A DNA stretch of 64,000 nt from Stenotrophomonas beteli (GCF_001431665.1 NZ_LLXV01000019.1:1-64000), one strand, 5' to 3'. Counted from the stretch's first letter, positions 25,353 to 34,772 are shown. Numbers and translations: made by a program. The notes: generated by a model not told the origin, from the letters alone.

Positions 25353-27125
25353 TCAGTCGGTGTCCTCGACGCGCTCGCCCATCAGCTCGCGCTGGCGCTT
25401 GTCCAGTTCCTCGGCGTAGCGCTTGCGTACGAAGGCTTCAGAGACCACGCCCAGTACCTGGCCGTCGGCGCCGACCACGGCCAGTTCGTCGGCCTGGGTC
25501 TGGTCGAAGCGCCGCATCACGCTCACTACGTCGGAAGAGGGCGCCAGCGAGACGTCGCGGTTCTGCGCCAGCTCGCCGATCGGTGTGCCGGGCGTCACGC
25601 CGTCGCCATAGGCATGCGGAATCTGCACGATGCCCGCGTAGTGGCCTTCGCTGTCGATCAGGACCACCCGGGTACCGGAGCCCAGTGGAAAGCGCTGGCG
25701 GAAAGCGCCGGTGTCGAGGTCGGCGGGGGCCGTGGCCACGCCCTTGCGCATCAACCGGCCGGCATTGAGGTTCTGTACCCAGCCCACATCGCGGGCGCTC
25801 CTGATGGTCTCGCCACGCAGGTGCATGCGCCAGGTCGAGAACGAATAGCCGAACCATTGCCGCACCAGCGTACTGGAGACCAGCACCGCGCTCATCACCA
25901 CGCTGGTCAGCAGGAAATCGTGCGTGCCTTCCAGCACCAGCATGGCCATGGTCATCGGTGCGCCGACCACGGCGGCGGCCAGTGCGGCCATGCCGGCCAG
26001 TGCGGCCGAGGTGGCATCGACCACCGGCACGCCGGCGGCCATGCCCAGCAGCCCGGCAAACAGCGCGCCCACCAGGGTGCCCATGAACAGCGAGGCGAAG
26101 AACAGGCCACCCCGGAAGCCGAAGCCCAGCGAGATGCCCGAGGCCAGGCACTTCAGGGTCAGCAGGCCGCCGATCCAGATCAATGGCAGGTGGGTGGTCA
26201 GGTCCAGGTGCAGCGCGCCATGCCCGGACGAAAGCACCTGCGGGCTGGCCAGCGCCAGCGGAATCAGCAACAGGCCGCCGACCACCGGCCGTCCCCAGGC
26301 CGGCAGCGGGCTGCGTTTGACAGTGCCTTCGATCGAGGCGATCAGCCGCATGATGGCGATGCCGATCATCGCGCAGCAGCAGCCGAGCAGGCCGTAGATG
26401 GCATAGTCGGCGGCGCGCACGTCGATGGTCGAGGCCGCCGGCAGCAGGTAGGCCTCGATGCCGGCCTGGTCGGCCACGAAGGCGCCGGCCAGCGCGGCGA
26501 CGGCCACCGGTGCCAGCGCAGCAGGGGTGTAGGCACCGATGACGATCTCGAACGCATAGAACGCGCCCGCCAGCGGCGCACCGAACGCGGCGGCGATGGC
26601 GCCGGCGGCACCGGCACCGACCAGGATGCGCACGTCATTGCGGCGCAGGCGCATCACCCGGCCCAGCTGCGAGCCGCTGCCGGCCCCCATCTGCGTATAC
26701 GACGCCTCCAGCCCGACCGACGCGCCGCAGCCGTTGGAGAGCAGGGTCTGGGTCAGCACGATCAGGTTGTCGCGCATCGACATGCGGCCGCCGTGCAGGG
26801 CATTGGCTTCCACCGCATCAAGCAGGGGGCGTTTAAGCCGGGTCGCGGCCAGGCTGACCAGCCCGACCAGCAGGCCCCCCAGCGGCAGCACCAGCAATGC
26901 AGTCCAGGTCAGCGAGGGCAGGGAGCTCAGGCGCATGCCGTCGTCCAGCCCGTAGAGCGCCCCCTGCAGCCATCGCGCGATGCCGGACTGCAGCAGGGTC
27001 AGGTAACCGGCGATCAGGCCGACCAGCAGGGCAAGCGCGATGAACCAGAGGTCGCTGCCGCGCAGCCGCAGGCGCAGGCCCTGGAGGGCCAGATGCAGGC
27101 GCGATGGCGAAACAGGCAGTGACAT
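25353..27125 (-). CDS. ClC-family chloride channel/transporter with CBS pair
   Basis: 590 residues from ATG 27125 (MSLPVSPSRLHLAL). About 10-12 membrane helices, then a cytoplasmic CBS pair (~residues 440-575). ClC landmarks are GCGASVGLEASYTQMGAG, carrying the gating Glu, and GAGAAGAIAAAFGAPLAGAF. The usual filter sequences are altered: GLEAS replaces G-x-E-G-P, and FRGGLFFASLF replaces G-x-F-x-P, so both filter prolines are missing. Transport mode and ion selectivity therefore cannot be assumed. Confidence 0.85.
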   Translation of the reverse strand: MSLPVSPSRLHLALQGLRLRLRGSDLWFIALALLVGLIAGYLTLLQSGIARWLQGALYGLDDGMRLSSLPSLTWTALLVLPLGGLLVGLVSLAATRLKRPLLDAVEANALHGGRMSMRDNLIVLTQTLLSNGCGASVGLEASYTQMGAGSGSQLGRVMRLRRNDVRILVGAGAAGAIAAAFGAPLAGAFYAFEIVIGAYTPAALAPVAVAALAGAFVADQAGIEAYLLPAASTIDVRAADYAIYGLLGCCCAMIGIAIMRLIASIEGTVKRSPLPAWGRPVVGGLLLIPLALASPQVLSSGHGALHLDLTTHLPLIWIGGLLTLKCLASGISLGFGFRGGLFFASLFMGTLVGALFAGLLGMAAGVPVVDATSAALAGMAALAAAVVGAPMTMAMLVLEGTHDFLLTSVVMSAVLVSSTLVRQWFGYSFSTWRMHLRGETIRSARDVGWVQNLNAGRLMRKGVATAPADLDTGAFRQRFPLGSGTRVVLIDSEGHYAGIVQIPHAYGDGVTPGTPIGELAQNRDVSLAPSSDVVSVMRRFDQTQADELAVVGADGQVLGVVSEAFVRKRYAEELDKRQRELMGERVEDTD

Positions 27126-27187
27126 GGTGGCGGCATGATACGCCGCCACCGTGATCGCCACCGTCACTGCATCGGGCGGTTACCGCT

Positions 27188-29269
27188 TCAGAAGCGGTAG
27201 CGGCCCTGCACGTAGAAGGTGCGTGGCGCAGCCACCATGCGGCCGGCGTTGCCATCGACGTTGCGGGTGTACCAGCGCTTGTCGGCCAGGTTGTTCACGC
27301 CCAGCGCGATTTCGCTGTCGCCCAGGCCCGGCACCTGCCAGGCCACCTGCGCGTTCCACAGGCGCACGCCGGGCACGCGACCCACGCGCGCATCGGCGGT
27401 TTCTTCCCAGGTGTTGGCGGCATCGGAGAACTGGCCGCTCTGATGGGTGCTGGAGACATTGAAGGTCCACCCGGCCAGCGCGTAGCGGGCGCCGACGCTG
27501 TCGGTGTCGCGCGCGTAGAACGGCACGTCCAGGCCGCGGTTGCCACCGGACTGCTGGATCGCCTTGGTCCATGTGTAGTTGGCGTACAACTCCAGCCCGG
27601 CCAGTGCACTGTCCTCGGCGAAGCGGTACTCCAGCGCGCTCTCCACACCCTTGTGATCGGTGGCGCCGATGTTCTGGAAGGTCGGGGGAGTGATACCCGG
27701 GACCTGCAGGATCTGGTTGTCGAAGCGCATCTTGAACACGGTCACTTCCGCGCGCAGTGCGCCGTCCTGCCAGCGCGCACCGAGTTCGGTGGTCCTGGCG
27801 ATTTCCGGGTTCAGCGGGTTGCTGGCGGTCTGCGAATTGAGCTGGATGTTCTGCACCGGCCCGAACGAGGTGGTGTAGTTGCCGAACACGGTCAGCTGCG
27901 GGGTCAGCAGGTAGGCGATGTTGAGCGAGGGCAGGGCCTTGTCGTTGCGGCTGCTGAAGGTCGCCGCGCCCGCGGCCTGGCGGCGGTCCATGTCGATCCA
28001 TTCCATGCGCATGCCCGGGGTGATCCGCCACTGGCCGATCGCAATGCGGTCGTCGATGTAGAACGCGTGGGCGTCGGTGGCGTTGTCGAAGCGGGTGGTG
28101 GCGCTGGCCACGCCGGTGCGGCGGGTGACGGTGTAGCTGCGGTCGTTGCCACGCTCACGCAGGAAGCGGTAGCCGGCAGTGATGTCGTGCACGCTGGCGC
28201 CCCAGTGCAGGCGCTGGGTGTAGCGTGGCTCGATGCCGAGCACGCGGTAGTCACGCGGCTGTACGGTCAGCTGGGTGTTGGCGGCGTTGATCAGCGAGCT
28301 GGCACGGCTGCTTTCGTTGTAATAGGCCAGCACCTCGAACTCGCTGTCGGCCGACAGCGTGTTGGTGTAGCCCAGGTCGATGCCGGTGCGGTGGCCCTTC
28401 CAGAAGTCAGCCGGCCGGGTGTTCTGGAACGGATCGGCCTCGTACTGGGCGCGGGTCAGGCCGCCCGGGGTCAGTGAACGCGCGTCGTAGTAGGAGAGCT
28501 TGGCGCGCAGTTCCTGCTGTTCGTCGATGGCGTAGGCGAACTTCAGCGCGAGATCGTCGAAGCGGTCGTCGCTGCCCTGGCGCCAGCCGCGGCCGTCCTG
28601 GCCGGAATACAGCAAGGCCGCGCCCAGGCCGTTGTCGCCGGTGCCGCCGAGGAAGGCGTTGTACTGGGTGCTGTCACCGCCGCCATGGTCGTAGGCGGTG
28701 TAACGCACGCCCGCCTCACCGTGCAGGCCGATGCCGGTGGGAATGGCGCGGGTGCTGAAGTTGATGATGCCGCCCACGTTCTGCGGTCCGTAGCGCACCG
28801 CGCCGCCGCCGCGCACCACGTCGATCGATTCGATGTTGGACAGGCTGGTCGGTGCGAACGACAGTTGCGGCTGGCCATACGGCGCCACCGCCAGCGGCAC
28901 GCCGTCCAGCAGCACGGTCGAGCGCGGCGAGTAGCGCCCGGTCAGGCCGCGCACGCCAATGTTCAACGACACCGAGCTGCCAGCGGTGCCGGAGTTGTCG
29001 GTGACCTGCACGCCGGGGATGCGGCGCATGGCATCACCGATGCTCGCCGCGCCGCTGGCCTCGATGCGCTGGCGGTCGACCACCGTGCGTGCGCCGGCAA
29101 AGCGCTTGACGCTGTCGTGCAGGCCGGTGCCCAGCCAGCTGCCGGACACCTGGATGCTGTCCAGCGTGGTGGCGCTGTCCTGGGCGGATGCGGTGGCGAC
29201 TGGGAGCAGGCACAGGGCGAGGGCGGCCGCCAGCGGCAGGCGGGCCGGTTGCAGGGCGTGGGTGGGCAT
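27188..29269 (-). CDS. FecA-like TonB-dependent receptor
   Basis: 693 residues from ATG 29269 (MPTHALQPARLPLAAA), signal peptide ending ATASAQ. Plug domain: TTLDSIQVSGSWLG, ASIGDAMRRIPGVQVTDNSG, LNIGVRGLTGRYSPRSTVLL and RGGGAVRYGPQNVGGIINF. These match Fe(III)-dicitrate receptor FecA-type plugs. A 22-strand barrel follows, ending YVQGRYRF with terminal Phe. There is no N-terminal signalling domain, unlike E. coli FecA, so it should not itself drive an anti-sigma cascade. A Fur box lies just upstream. Substrate probably a ferric chelate. Confidence 0.88.
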   Translation of the reverse strand: MPTHALQPARLPLAAALALCLLPVATASAQDSATTLDSIQVSGSWLGTGLHDSVKRFAGARTVVDRQRIEASGAASIGDAMRRIPGVQVTDNSGTAGSSVSLNIGVRGLTGRYSPRSTVLLDGVPLAVAPYGQPQLSFAPTSLSNIESIDVVRGGGAVRYGPQNVGGIINFSTRAIPTGIGLHGEAGVRYTAYDHGGGDSTQYNAFLGGTGDNGLGAALLYSGQDGRGWRQGSDDRFDDLALKFAYAIDEQQELRAKLSYYDARSLTPGGLTRAQYEADPFQNTRPADFWKGHRTGIDLGYTNTLSADSEFEVLAYYNESSRASSLINAANTQLTVQPRDYRVLGIEPRYTQRLHWGASVHDITAGYRFLRERGNDRSYTVTRRTGVASATTRFDNATDAHAFYIDDRIAIGQWRITPGMRMEWIDMDRRQAAGAATFSSRNDKALPSLNIAYLLTPQLTVFGNYTTSFGPVQNIQLNSQTASNPLNPEIARTTELGARWQDGALRAEVTVFKMRFDNQILQVPGITPPTFQNIGATDHKGVESALEYRFAEDSALAGLELYANYTWTKAIQQSGGNRGLDVPFYARDTDSVGARYALAGWTFNVSSTHQSGQFSDAANTWEETADARVGRVPGVRLWNAQVAWQVPGLGDSEIALGVNNLADKRWYTRNVDGNAGRMVAAPRTFYVQGRYRF

Positions 29270-29292
29270 TGATGCAGGTCGTGGAAGGTCGT

Positions 29293-29311
29293 AAATGAGA
29301 ATTATTGCTGA
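29293..29311 (-). promoter_or_regulatory. Fur box upstream of FecA-like receptor
   Basis: AAATGAGAATTATTGCTGA resembles the 19-bp Fur consensus (GATAATGATAATCATTATC-like). It lies 24-42 nt upstream of the receptor start, within the divergent region with the M14 peptidase gene, where it would cover the receptor promoter. Confidence 0.65.
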
Positions 29312-29400
29312 TTCCATTCGCCAATGGAATGCACCACCGGTTCATCCCGACGACCGGGTGGTAAAATTGCAGATTGCTTCCTGACCCGCCGAGATCCGCC

Positions 29401-30321
29401 ATGTCCCAAGCCGCCTTCTACCCCGTCGGAATCCCTGGCCAGCCGTGGGGAGCGGCGGAACGGGAAGCGTGGCGTGGTCGCCAGCAGCGCCTGCGCCGCT
29501 ACGACGAGGAGGTGCTGCCGCGCATTGACGCGCTGGCCTCGCGCTTCGACAAGGTGGCCTATGGCCAGCTCGACTACGCCGGTGAGACCTACACCCTGTT
29601 CGCCCTGCGCAGCCGCGACTGGAACCCGGCGCTGCCGGCGGCGCTGGTTACCGGTGGCGTGCATGGGTATGAGACCAGCGGCGTGATGGGCGCGCTGGAG
29701 TTCCTTGAGAAGCACGCCGCCGACTATGCCGGCAAGGCCAATTTGCTGGTGGCGCCGTGCGTAAACCCGTGGGGCTTCGAGCGCATCAACCGCTGGAACT
29801 ACGATGCGATCGATCCGAACCGCAACTTCCGCGCCGATGGCCCTGCGCGCGAGTCAACCGCGGTCATCGAGCTGATCGCGCCGTACAAGGGGCAGTTCGT
29901 GCTGCACATCGACCTGCACGAGACCACCGACAGCGACGAGAGCGAGTTCCGCCCGGCGCTGGCCGCGCGTGACGGCAAGCCGTTCGAGCCGGGCCTGATT
30001 CCCGATGGTTTCTACCTGGTGGACGACAGCGAGAATCCGCAGCCGGCCTTCCAGCAGGCGGTGATCGCCGCGGTGGAGAAGGTCACCCATATCGCCCCCG
30101 CCGATGACAAAGGCGAGATCATCGGTTCGCCGGTGATCGCCCACGGCGTGATCGAGTATCCGCTGGTGAAGCTCGGACTGTGCGCGGGCATCACCGGTGC
30201 GAAGTTCACCACCACCACCGAGGTCTACCCGGACAGCCCGCGCGCCACCCCGCAGCAGTGCAACGATGCCCAGGTGGCGGCGGTGTGCGCGGCACTGGAT
30301 TACGCGCTCGCCCATGGTTGA
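29401..30321 (+). CDS. M14-family zinc carboxypeptidase-like enzyme
   Basis: 306 residues from ATG 29401. No signal peptide, so cytoplasmic. Zinc ligands are visible as His-x-x-Glu in GGVHGYETSG and the third His in LHIDLHETTDS; DPNRNF is the substrate-binding Asn-Arg pair; the general-base Glu is in TTTEVYPDS. It belongs to the M14 group that also holds succinylglutamate desuccinylase and aspartoacylase relatives, so the substrate may be a peptide or an N-acyl amino acid. Divergent from the FecA-like receptor, followed by a SMAG unit. Confidence 0.82.
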   Translation: MSQAAFYPVGIPGQPWGAAEREAWRGRQQRLRRYDEEVLPRIDALASRFDKVAYGQLDYAGETYTLFALRSRDWNPALPAALVTGGVHGYETSGVMGALEFLEKHAADYAGKANLLVAPCVNPWGFERINRWNYDAIDPNRNFRADGPARESTAVIELIAPYKGQFVLHIDLHETTDSDESEFRPALAARDGKPFEPGLIPDGFYLVDDSENPQPAFQQAVIAAVEKVTHIAPADDKGEIIGSPVIAHGVIEYPLVKLGLCAGITGAKFTTTTEVYPDSPRATPQQCNDAQVAAVCAALDYALAHG

Positions 30322-30324
30322 CCG

Positions 30325-30349
30325 GTAGTGCCGGCCGCTGGCCGGCAAC
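30325..30349. repeat. SMAG-type REP, single unit
   Basis: GTAGTGCCGGCC, GCT, GGCCGGCAAC lies 3 nt after the peptidase stop. The same sequence recurs at 34709-34733. Confidence 0.85.
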
Positions 30350-30365
30350 CGTCCCCTTATCCGTG

Positions 30366-31217
30366 TCACCCCAGCGCGTCGGCCCACCACAGGGCCGCCG
30401 GCCCCGGCGGCGTGTCGCGGCGCCACAGCAGGTCGCTGTGGATGCGCCGTGGCCAGCCGGGTAGGGTCAGTTCCACCAGCTGCCCGCGGTCGTAGCGCTG
30501 TACCAGCGCGCGTGGCAGCTCGGCCCAGCCGATGCCGTCCTCAGCCATTTCCATCACCATCAGGTAATCGGTGGCGGTCCATGCCAGGCCGGTGACCGCG
30601 CGCGCATGGTCGACCTCGGCGCTCAACCGCACCTGCCGGTGCCGCGCCAGCTGCGCGGCGGCGCGACGCCCGGCGCTGGCTAGAGGGTGCCGGCGCGCCA
30701 CGTACACTGACAACTCGCTGTGGTGCGCCAGCGGCCGCGCGATCAGTCCATCCGGATAGCGCTCCTGGCGCGGCAGCAGACCCAGCACGGCGCGGCCGCT
30801 GCTCACCCGTTCCAGCACGTCATCGCCCTCGGCATCCAGCCATTCCAGTTCGATCTCCGGGAACGCCTCGGCGAAGCGCTGCAGGATCCGCTGCTCCGGA
30901 TCGAGCTGGTAGACATCGGAGAACACCACGGTCAGCCGCGCTTCGACCGGCGCGGCCAAGCGGACGCTCAACTGCTGAAGGCGAGCATCGGCAGCCAGGA
31001 TCTCCTGCGCATGGCCCAGCACCTGGCGGCCGGCTTCGGTCAGTTGCGGGTAGCGGCCGCTGCGGTCGAACAGGCTAACGCCCAGGTCGGCCTCCAGGTG
31101 GGCGATGGCGGTGCTGACTGTCGATTGGGTCTTGCGCAGGCGTCGCGCCGCGGCCGAGAACGAGCCCAGTGCCGCGGCTTCGACGAAGGCCTGCAGGGAT
31201 TCGGGGGAGTAGGGCAT
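30366..31217 (-). CDS. LysR-family transcriptional regulator
   Basis: 283 residues from ATG 31217 (MPYSPESLQAFVEAAALGSF). N-terminal winged HTH: AAARRLRKTQSTVSTAIAHL and LGVSLFDRSGRYPQLTEAG, then the linker helix. The rest is a type 2 periplasmic-binding effector domain (LTVVFSDVYQLDPEQRI, IELEWLDAEGDDVLERV). It is divergent from the SMR transporter pair (159-nt intergenic region), which is the likely target. Confidence 0.88.
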   Translation of the reverse strand: MPYSPESLQAFVEAAALGSFSAAARRLRKTQSTVSTAIAHLEADLGVSLFDRSGRYPQLTEAGRQVLGHAQEILAADARLQQLSVRLAAPVEARLTVVFSDVYQLDPEQRILQRFAEAFPEIELEWLDAEGDDVLERVSSGRAVLGLLPRQERYPDGLIARPLAHHSELSVYVARRHPLASAGRRAAAQLARHRQVRLSAEVDHARAVTGLAWTATDYLMVMEMAEDGIGWAELPRALVQRYDRGQLVELTLPGWPRRIHSDLLWRRDTPPGPAALWWADALG

Positions 31218-31376
31218 GATCCATCGCTCCTTTCGATGGAATCCATTTTGATACCACCGTAAAAGGCGATGATACTGGCCACCGTCGCCCCTGTCTGCGG
31301 GGTGTTCCGGACCCTCCACGCATGCCGTGGACCCATTGAAGAGGCGGCGCGGTCCCCGCCCTGCAAGGAGTTTCAT

Positions 31377-31730
31377 ATGTCCCGTACTGTTCCCGCCCGT
31401 GGCGCGCTGGTCGCCTGGGCCTGCCTGACCGTGGCGATCGTCGCTGAAGTGGTCGGCACCTCGTTCATGGCCCATGCCGCCCGCGATGGCGGCTGGAGCG
31501 GCTATCTGATCATGGCCGGCGCGCTGGCACTGTCCTACTTCTTCCTGGCACAGTCGGTGCGCCGCATTGCCGTGGGCGTGGCCTACGCAGTGTGGGAAGG
31601 CCTGGGCCTGACCCTGCTGACCGTGGTCGGACTCACCGTCTTCGGTGAAAGCCTGTCGCTGCAGCAGCTGGCCGGCCTGGTGCTGGCGGTGGCCGGCATC
31701 GTCTGCGTCACCCTCGGGGAGGCGCACTGA
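31377..31730 (+). CDS. mdtJ: SMR transporter subunit, MdtJ-like
   Basis: 117 residues from ATG 31377 with AAGGAG as ribosome binding site. Four membrane helices. The essential SMR glutamate is present (VAIVAEVVGTSFM), as are the Trp/Gly motif AYAVWEGLGLTLLTVVG and LAGLVLAVAGIVCVTLG. Paired with the next gene it should form a heterodimeric proton-driven exporter; MdtJI exports spermidine in E. coli, but substrates vary. Controlled, by position, by the divergent LysR regulator. Confidence 0.86.
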   Translation: MSRTVPARGALVAWACLTVAIVAEVVGTSFMAHAARDGGWSGYLIMAGALALSYFFLAQSVRRIAVGVAYAVWEGLGLTLLTVVGLTVFGESLSLQQLAGLVLAVAGIVCVTLGEAH

Positions 31731-32053
31731 TGAACACCCTGGCCCTGTTTTTCGTGATCTGCTCGGCGCTGATCGACGTCGCCGCCAACATGATGGTGGC
31801 CAAGTCGGAAGGCTTCCGCCGCTGGCGCTGGGGTGTCGGCGCGATCGTCATGGTCTGGATCGCCTTCGCCCTGCTGGGCCAGGCGGTGCGCTACATGGAT
31901 CTGGCCACGGCCTATGCAATGTGGGGGGCGATCGGGGTAATCGGCACCGCCAGCTGCGGCCGCCTGTTGTTCGGCAACCGCCTGCGGCCGATCGGCTGGG
32001 TTGGCATCGCCCTGGTCACGGCGGCGGTACTGCTGCTCAGCACCGCCAAGTAG
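31730..32053 (+). CDS. mdtI: SMR transporter subunit, MdtI-like
   Basis: 107 residues. Its ATG shares one base with the mdtJ stop (TGATG). Four helices; AYAMWGAIGVIGTASCG and LRPIGWVGIALVTAAVL align with MdtI. At the position of the universal SMR glutamate it has Asp (CSALIDVAANMM where MdtI has an LEIVAN-type motif), a conservative change that keeps the carboxylate. It is expected to function only with the MdtJ-like partner. Confidence 0.86.
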   Translation: MNTLALFFVICSALIDVAANMMVAKSEGFRRWRWGVGAIVMVWIAFALLGQAVRYMDLATAYAMWGAIGVIGTASCGRLLFGNRLRPIGWVGIALVTAAVLLLSTAK

Positions 32054-32149
32054 CAGCACGCCTTGTCGCGAGCTGGGCGGCGATGGTGCAGCGATTTGCG
32101 AAGTCGCTCCTGCTCATCGACACTGCGGTTTTCCACATGGAGTGCCCGC

Positions 32150-32530
32150 ATGTTCAGCCACATCACCGTAGGAACGAACGACATGGAGGCCGCGCGTCGC
32201 TTCTACGACGCCCTGTTCGCCGCGATGGGGGCACGTCCGGGCGTGTTCGACGAGAAGGGCCGGCTGCTGTACTTCAAGGATGGGCGGATGTTCGGTGTGA
32301 CTGCGCCGATCGATGGGCAACCGGCGTGCCATGCCAACGGCGGCACCATCGGCTTCAGCCTGGGCAGTGCGGAGGCCGTACGCGCCTGGCAGGACGCCGG
32401 TGTCGCCCACGGTGGCACCGCTGTCGAAGATCCTGCCGGCATCCGCAACATGGCCGGTCGCCCGTTGTTCCTGGCCTATCTGCGTGACCCGGATGGCAAC
32501 AAGCTGTGTGCGGTGCACCCAATGTCGTGA
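32150..32530 (+). CDS. VOC (glyoxalase/bleomycin-resistance) family protein
   Basis: 126 residues from ATG 32150. Opens MFSHITVGTNDMEAARRFYD and ends LAYLRDPDGNKLCAVHP, the hallmark pair of the VOC superfamily (beta-alpha-beta-beta-beta modules with metal-binding His/Glu positions). Cytoplasmic; substrate unknown. It stands 96 nt downstream of the SMR pair. Confidence 0.85.
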   Translation: MFSHITVGTNDMEAARRFYDALFAAMGARPGVFDEKGRLLYFKDGRMFGVTAPIDGQPACHANGGTIGFSLGSAEAVRAWQDAGVAHGGTAVEDPAGIRNMAGRPLFLAYLRDPDGNKLCAVHPMS

Positions 32531-32726
32531 TCGGACAGACTGCGCGTGACCGCGTTGCAGGCGGCCCGCGCAGCAAGCGCAGGCGCGGGTGCGTTGCAGC
32601 GCGCGCGTGATACCACGGAAGAGTCGGCCAGGCCTGTGACCGCTGGGCGCAACTTCATGCTCTGTCCACTGCGGTTCAGCCAGAATCGGTCGGCTAACCC
32701 TTTGATCTACCGGAGAACGCCGCCCC

Positions 32727-34706
32727 ATGGATGTACTGGAGCCGCAACAATCCCCGGTGCGCACCCTTCGGCCTGTGTTCGCCTTCGCGGCGATCGTTGT
32801 CGTGGCGTTCGCGCTGTTCGTCAGCCTGTTCCCGCTGGGGGCAGGCCGCCTTCTGCTGAAGGCGCAGGACTGGGCCGCCCTCAATGTCGGCTGGTACTAC
32901 CTGCTGGCGATGACCCTGTACCTGGTGTTCGTGGTCGGCGTAGCGCTGTCCAAGTACGGTGGCATCAAGCTCGGCGCCGACCACGACGAGCCGGAGTTCA
33001 GCTACCTCTCCTGGGCCGGCATGCTGTTCGCCGCCGGCATCAGCATCACCCTGTTCTTCTTCTGCGTTTCCGAACCACTGACCCATTACCTGCAGCCGCC
33101 GCAGGGCGATCCGGCCGCAGGCGAGGCTGGCGCGCGCCAGGCGATGCAGCTGTTGTTCCTGCACTGGGGCCTGCATGGCTGGGGGGTGTTCGCGCTGGCG
33201 GCGATGGCGATGGCCTACTTCGCCTATCGCCACAACCTGCCACTGGCCCTGCGCTCGGCGCTGTACCCGTTGATCGGCAAGCGCATCAACGGCCCGATCG
33301 GTTACACCGTAGACGCGCTGGGCATTGTTGCCACCGTGTTCGGCATCGGTGCCGACATGGGCTTTGGCGTGCTGCACCTCAACGCTGGCCTGTCGCACCT
33401 GTTCAACGTGCCGCATTCCAACCTGGTGCAGATCATCCTGGTGGTGGCGATGATGGGCGCGGCGGTGGCCGTGGCCGTCTCCGGCGTGGAAAAGGGCGTG
33501 CGCTGGATGGCCAACATCAACATGCTGCTGGCGATCGCGCTGGTGCTGTTCATGCTGTTTGCCGGCCCGACGCAGTACCTGTTCAGTACCTTGATGCAGA
33601 ACCTGGGCGATTACCTGGGCAGCGTGGTCGGCAAGAGTTTCGACGTGTACGCCTACGGCGGTCGCCCGGAATGGCTGGGCGGCTGGACGGTGTTCTACTG
33701 GGCGTGGTGGATCGGCTGGGCACCGTTCGTGGGCCTGTTCATCGCGCGCATCTCGCGGGGCCGCACCATCCGCGAGTTCGTGTTCGGCGTGCTGCTGATT
33801 CCGCTCGGCTTCACCCTGGCGTGGCTGTCGATCTTCGGCAACAGCGCGCTGGACCAGGTCCTGCACCATGGGCAGGCGCATCTGGCGCAGCTGGCGGTGG
33901 ATGATCCACCGACCGTGCTTTATGCGCTGCTGGACAGCTACCCGTGGAGCCGCGCGGTGATCACGGTGACGGTGCTGGTCAGTTTCATCTTCTTCGTGAC
34001 GTCAGCTGATTCGGGTGCGGTGGTGCTGTCCACGCTGTCCTCGCATGGCGGCGCGCCGGAGGACGACGGCCCGCGCTGGTTGCGCGTGTTCTGGGGCACG
34101 GTCATTGCCGTTCTGACCGCCGGCCTGCTGCTGGCCGGCAGCATCGATGCGCTCAAGTCGGCCGTGGTGCTGGCATCGTTGCCGTTCTCGGCGATCCTGC
34201 TGCTGATGATGTGGGGCCTGACCCGCGCCTTCAGCGACGAGTCGCACCGCAAGCGCGCGCTGCAGTACCGCCCATCGCCGCTGATCGGCGACGACCGCCA
34301 TCATCAGGGCTGGCGCCAGCGCCTGAGCCAGGCGATGCATTTCCCGGTTCGCGACCAGGTCTACCGTTTCATGGACGATACGGTGAAGCCGGCGATGGAG
34401 GCGGTTGCCGAGCAGCTGCGCGGGCAGGGCTGGGATGTGGCCACGCGCTTCGAGGCCGGCGACATGGAGCTGACGGTGAACCACGGCGAGCAGCAGGATT
34501 TCCTGTACCGGGTGATCCTCAGCGGTTACCTGACCCCGTCGTTCGCCGCGCAGCAGCTGCGCAACCAGCGCTACTACCGCGCTGAAGTGCACCTGTTCGA
34601 AGGCAGCCAGGACTACGACCTGGTGGGCTACAGCCGCAAGCAGATCATCAACGACATCATCAGCCAGTACGAACGGCACCTGCAGTTCCTGCACCTGAGC
34701 CGGTGA
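32727..34706 (+). CDS. betT: BCCT-family transporter, BetT-like (choline/betaine)
   Basis: 659 residues with about 12 membrane helices. Typical BCCT blocks are LSKYGGIKLGADHDEPEFSY, WAGMLFAAGISITLFFFCVSEP, INGPIGYTVDALGIVATVFG and WTVFYWAWWIGWAPFVGLF (the Trp-rich binding segment), with FVTSADSGAVVLSTLSS. A C-terminal cytoplasmic domain of ~120 residues (VRDQVYRFMDDTVKPAMEAV) is like the osmosensory tail of BetT. The role is uptake of choline or a similar quaternary amine under osmotic stress. No bet enzymes lie nearby. Confidence 0.88.
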   Translation: MDVLEPQQSPVRTLRPVFAFAAIVVVAFALFVSLFPLGAGRLLLKAQDWAALNVGWYYLLAMTLYLVFVVGVALSKYGGIKLGADHDEPEFSYLSWAGMLFAAGISITLFFFCVSEPLTHYLQPPQGDPAAGEAGARQAMQLLFLHWGLHGWGVFALAAMAMAYFAYRHNLPLALRSALYPLIGKRINGPIGYTVDALGIVATVFGIGADMGFGVLHLNAGLSHLFNVPHSNLVQIILVVAMMGAAVAVAVSGVEKGVRWMANINMLLAIALVLFMLFAGPTQYLFSTLMQNLGDYLGSVVGKSFDVYAYGGRPEWLGGWTVFYWAWWIGWAPFVGLFIARISRGRTIREFVFGVLLIPLGFTLAWLSIFGNSALDQVLHHGQAHLAQLAVDDPPTVLYALLDSYPWSRAVITVTVLVSFIFFVTSADSGAVVLSTLSSHGGAPEDDGPRWLRVFWGTVIAVLTAGLLLAGSIDALKSAVVLASLPFSAILLLMMWGLTRAFSDESHRKRALQYRPSPLIGDDRHHQGWRQRLSQAMHFPVRDQVYRFMDDTVKPAMEAVAEQLRGQGWDVATRFEAGDMELTVNHGEQQDFLYRVILSGYLTPSFAAQQLRNQRYYRAEVHLFEGSQDYDLVGYSRKQIINDIISQYERHLQFLHLSR

Positions 34707-34708
34707 TG

Positions 34709-34733
34709 GTAGTGCCGGCCGCTGGCCGGCAAC
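34709..34733. repeat. SMAG-type REP, single unit
   Basis: GTAGTGCCGGCCGCTGGCCG and GCAAC, identical to 30325-30349, 2 nt after the BCCT stop codon. Confidence 0.85.
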
Positions 34734-34736
34734 GCG

Positions 34737-34765
34737 AACGGGGCGGCGCATCACCGCCGCCCCGT
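34737..34765. terminator. bidirectional terminator hairpin
   Basis: AACGGGGCGGCG, CATCA, CGCCGCCCCGTT: a 12-bp perfect stem between the convergent BCCT transporter and the TonB receptor. Confidence 0.8.
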
Positions 34766-34772
34766 TGGCGCA

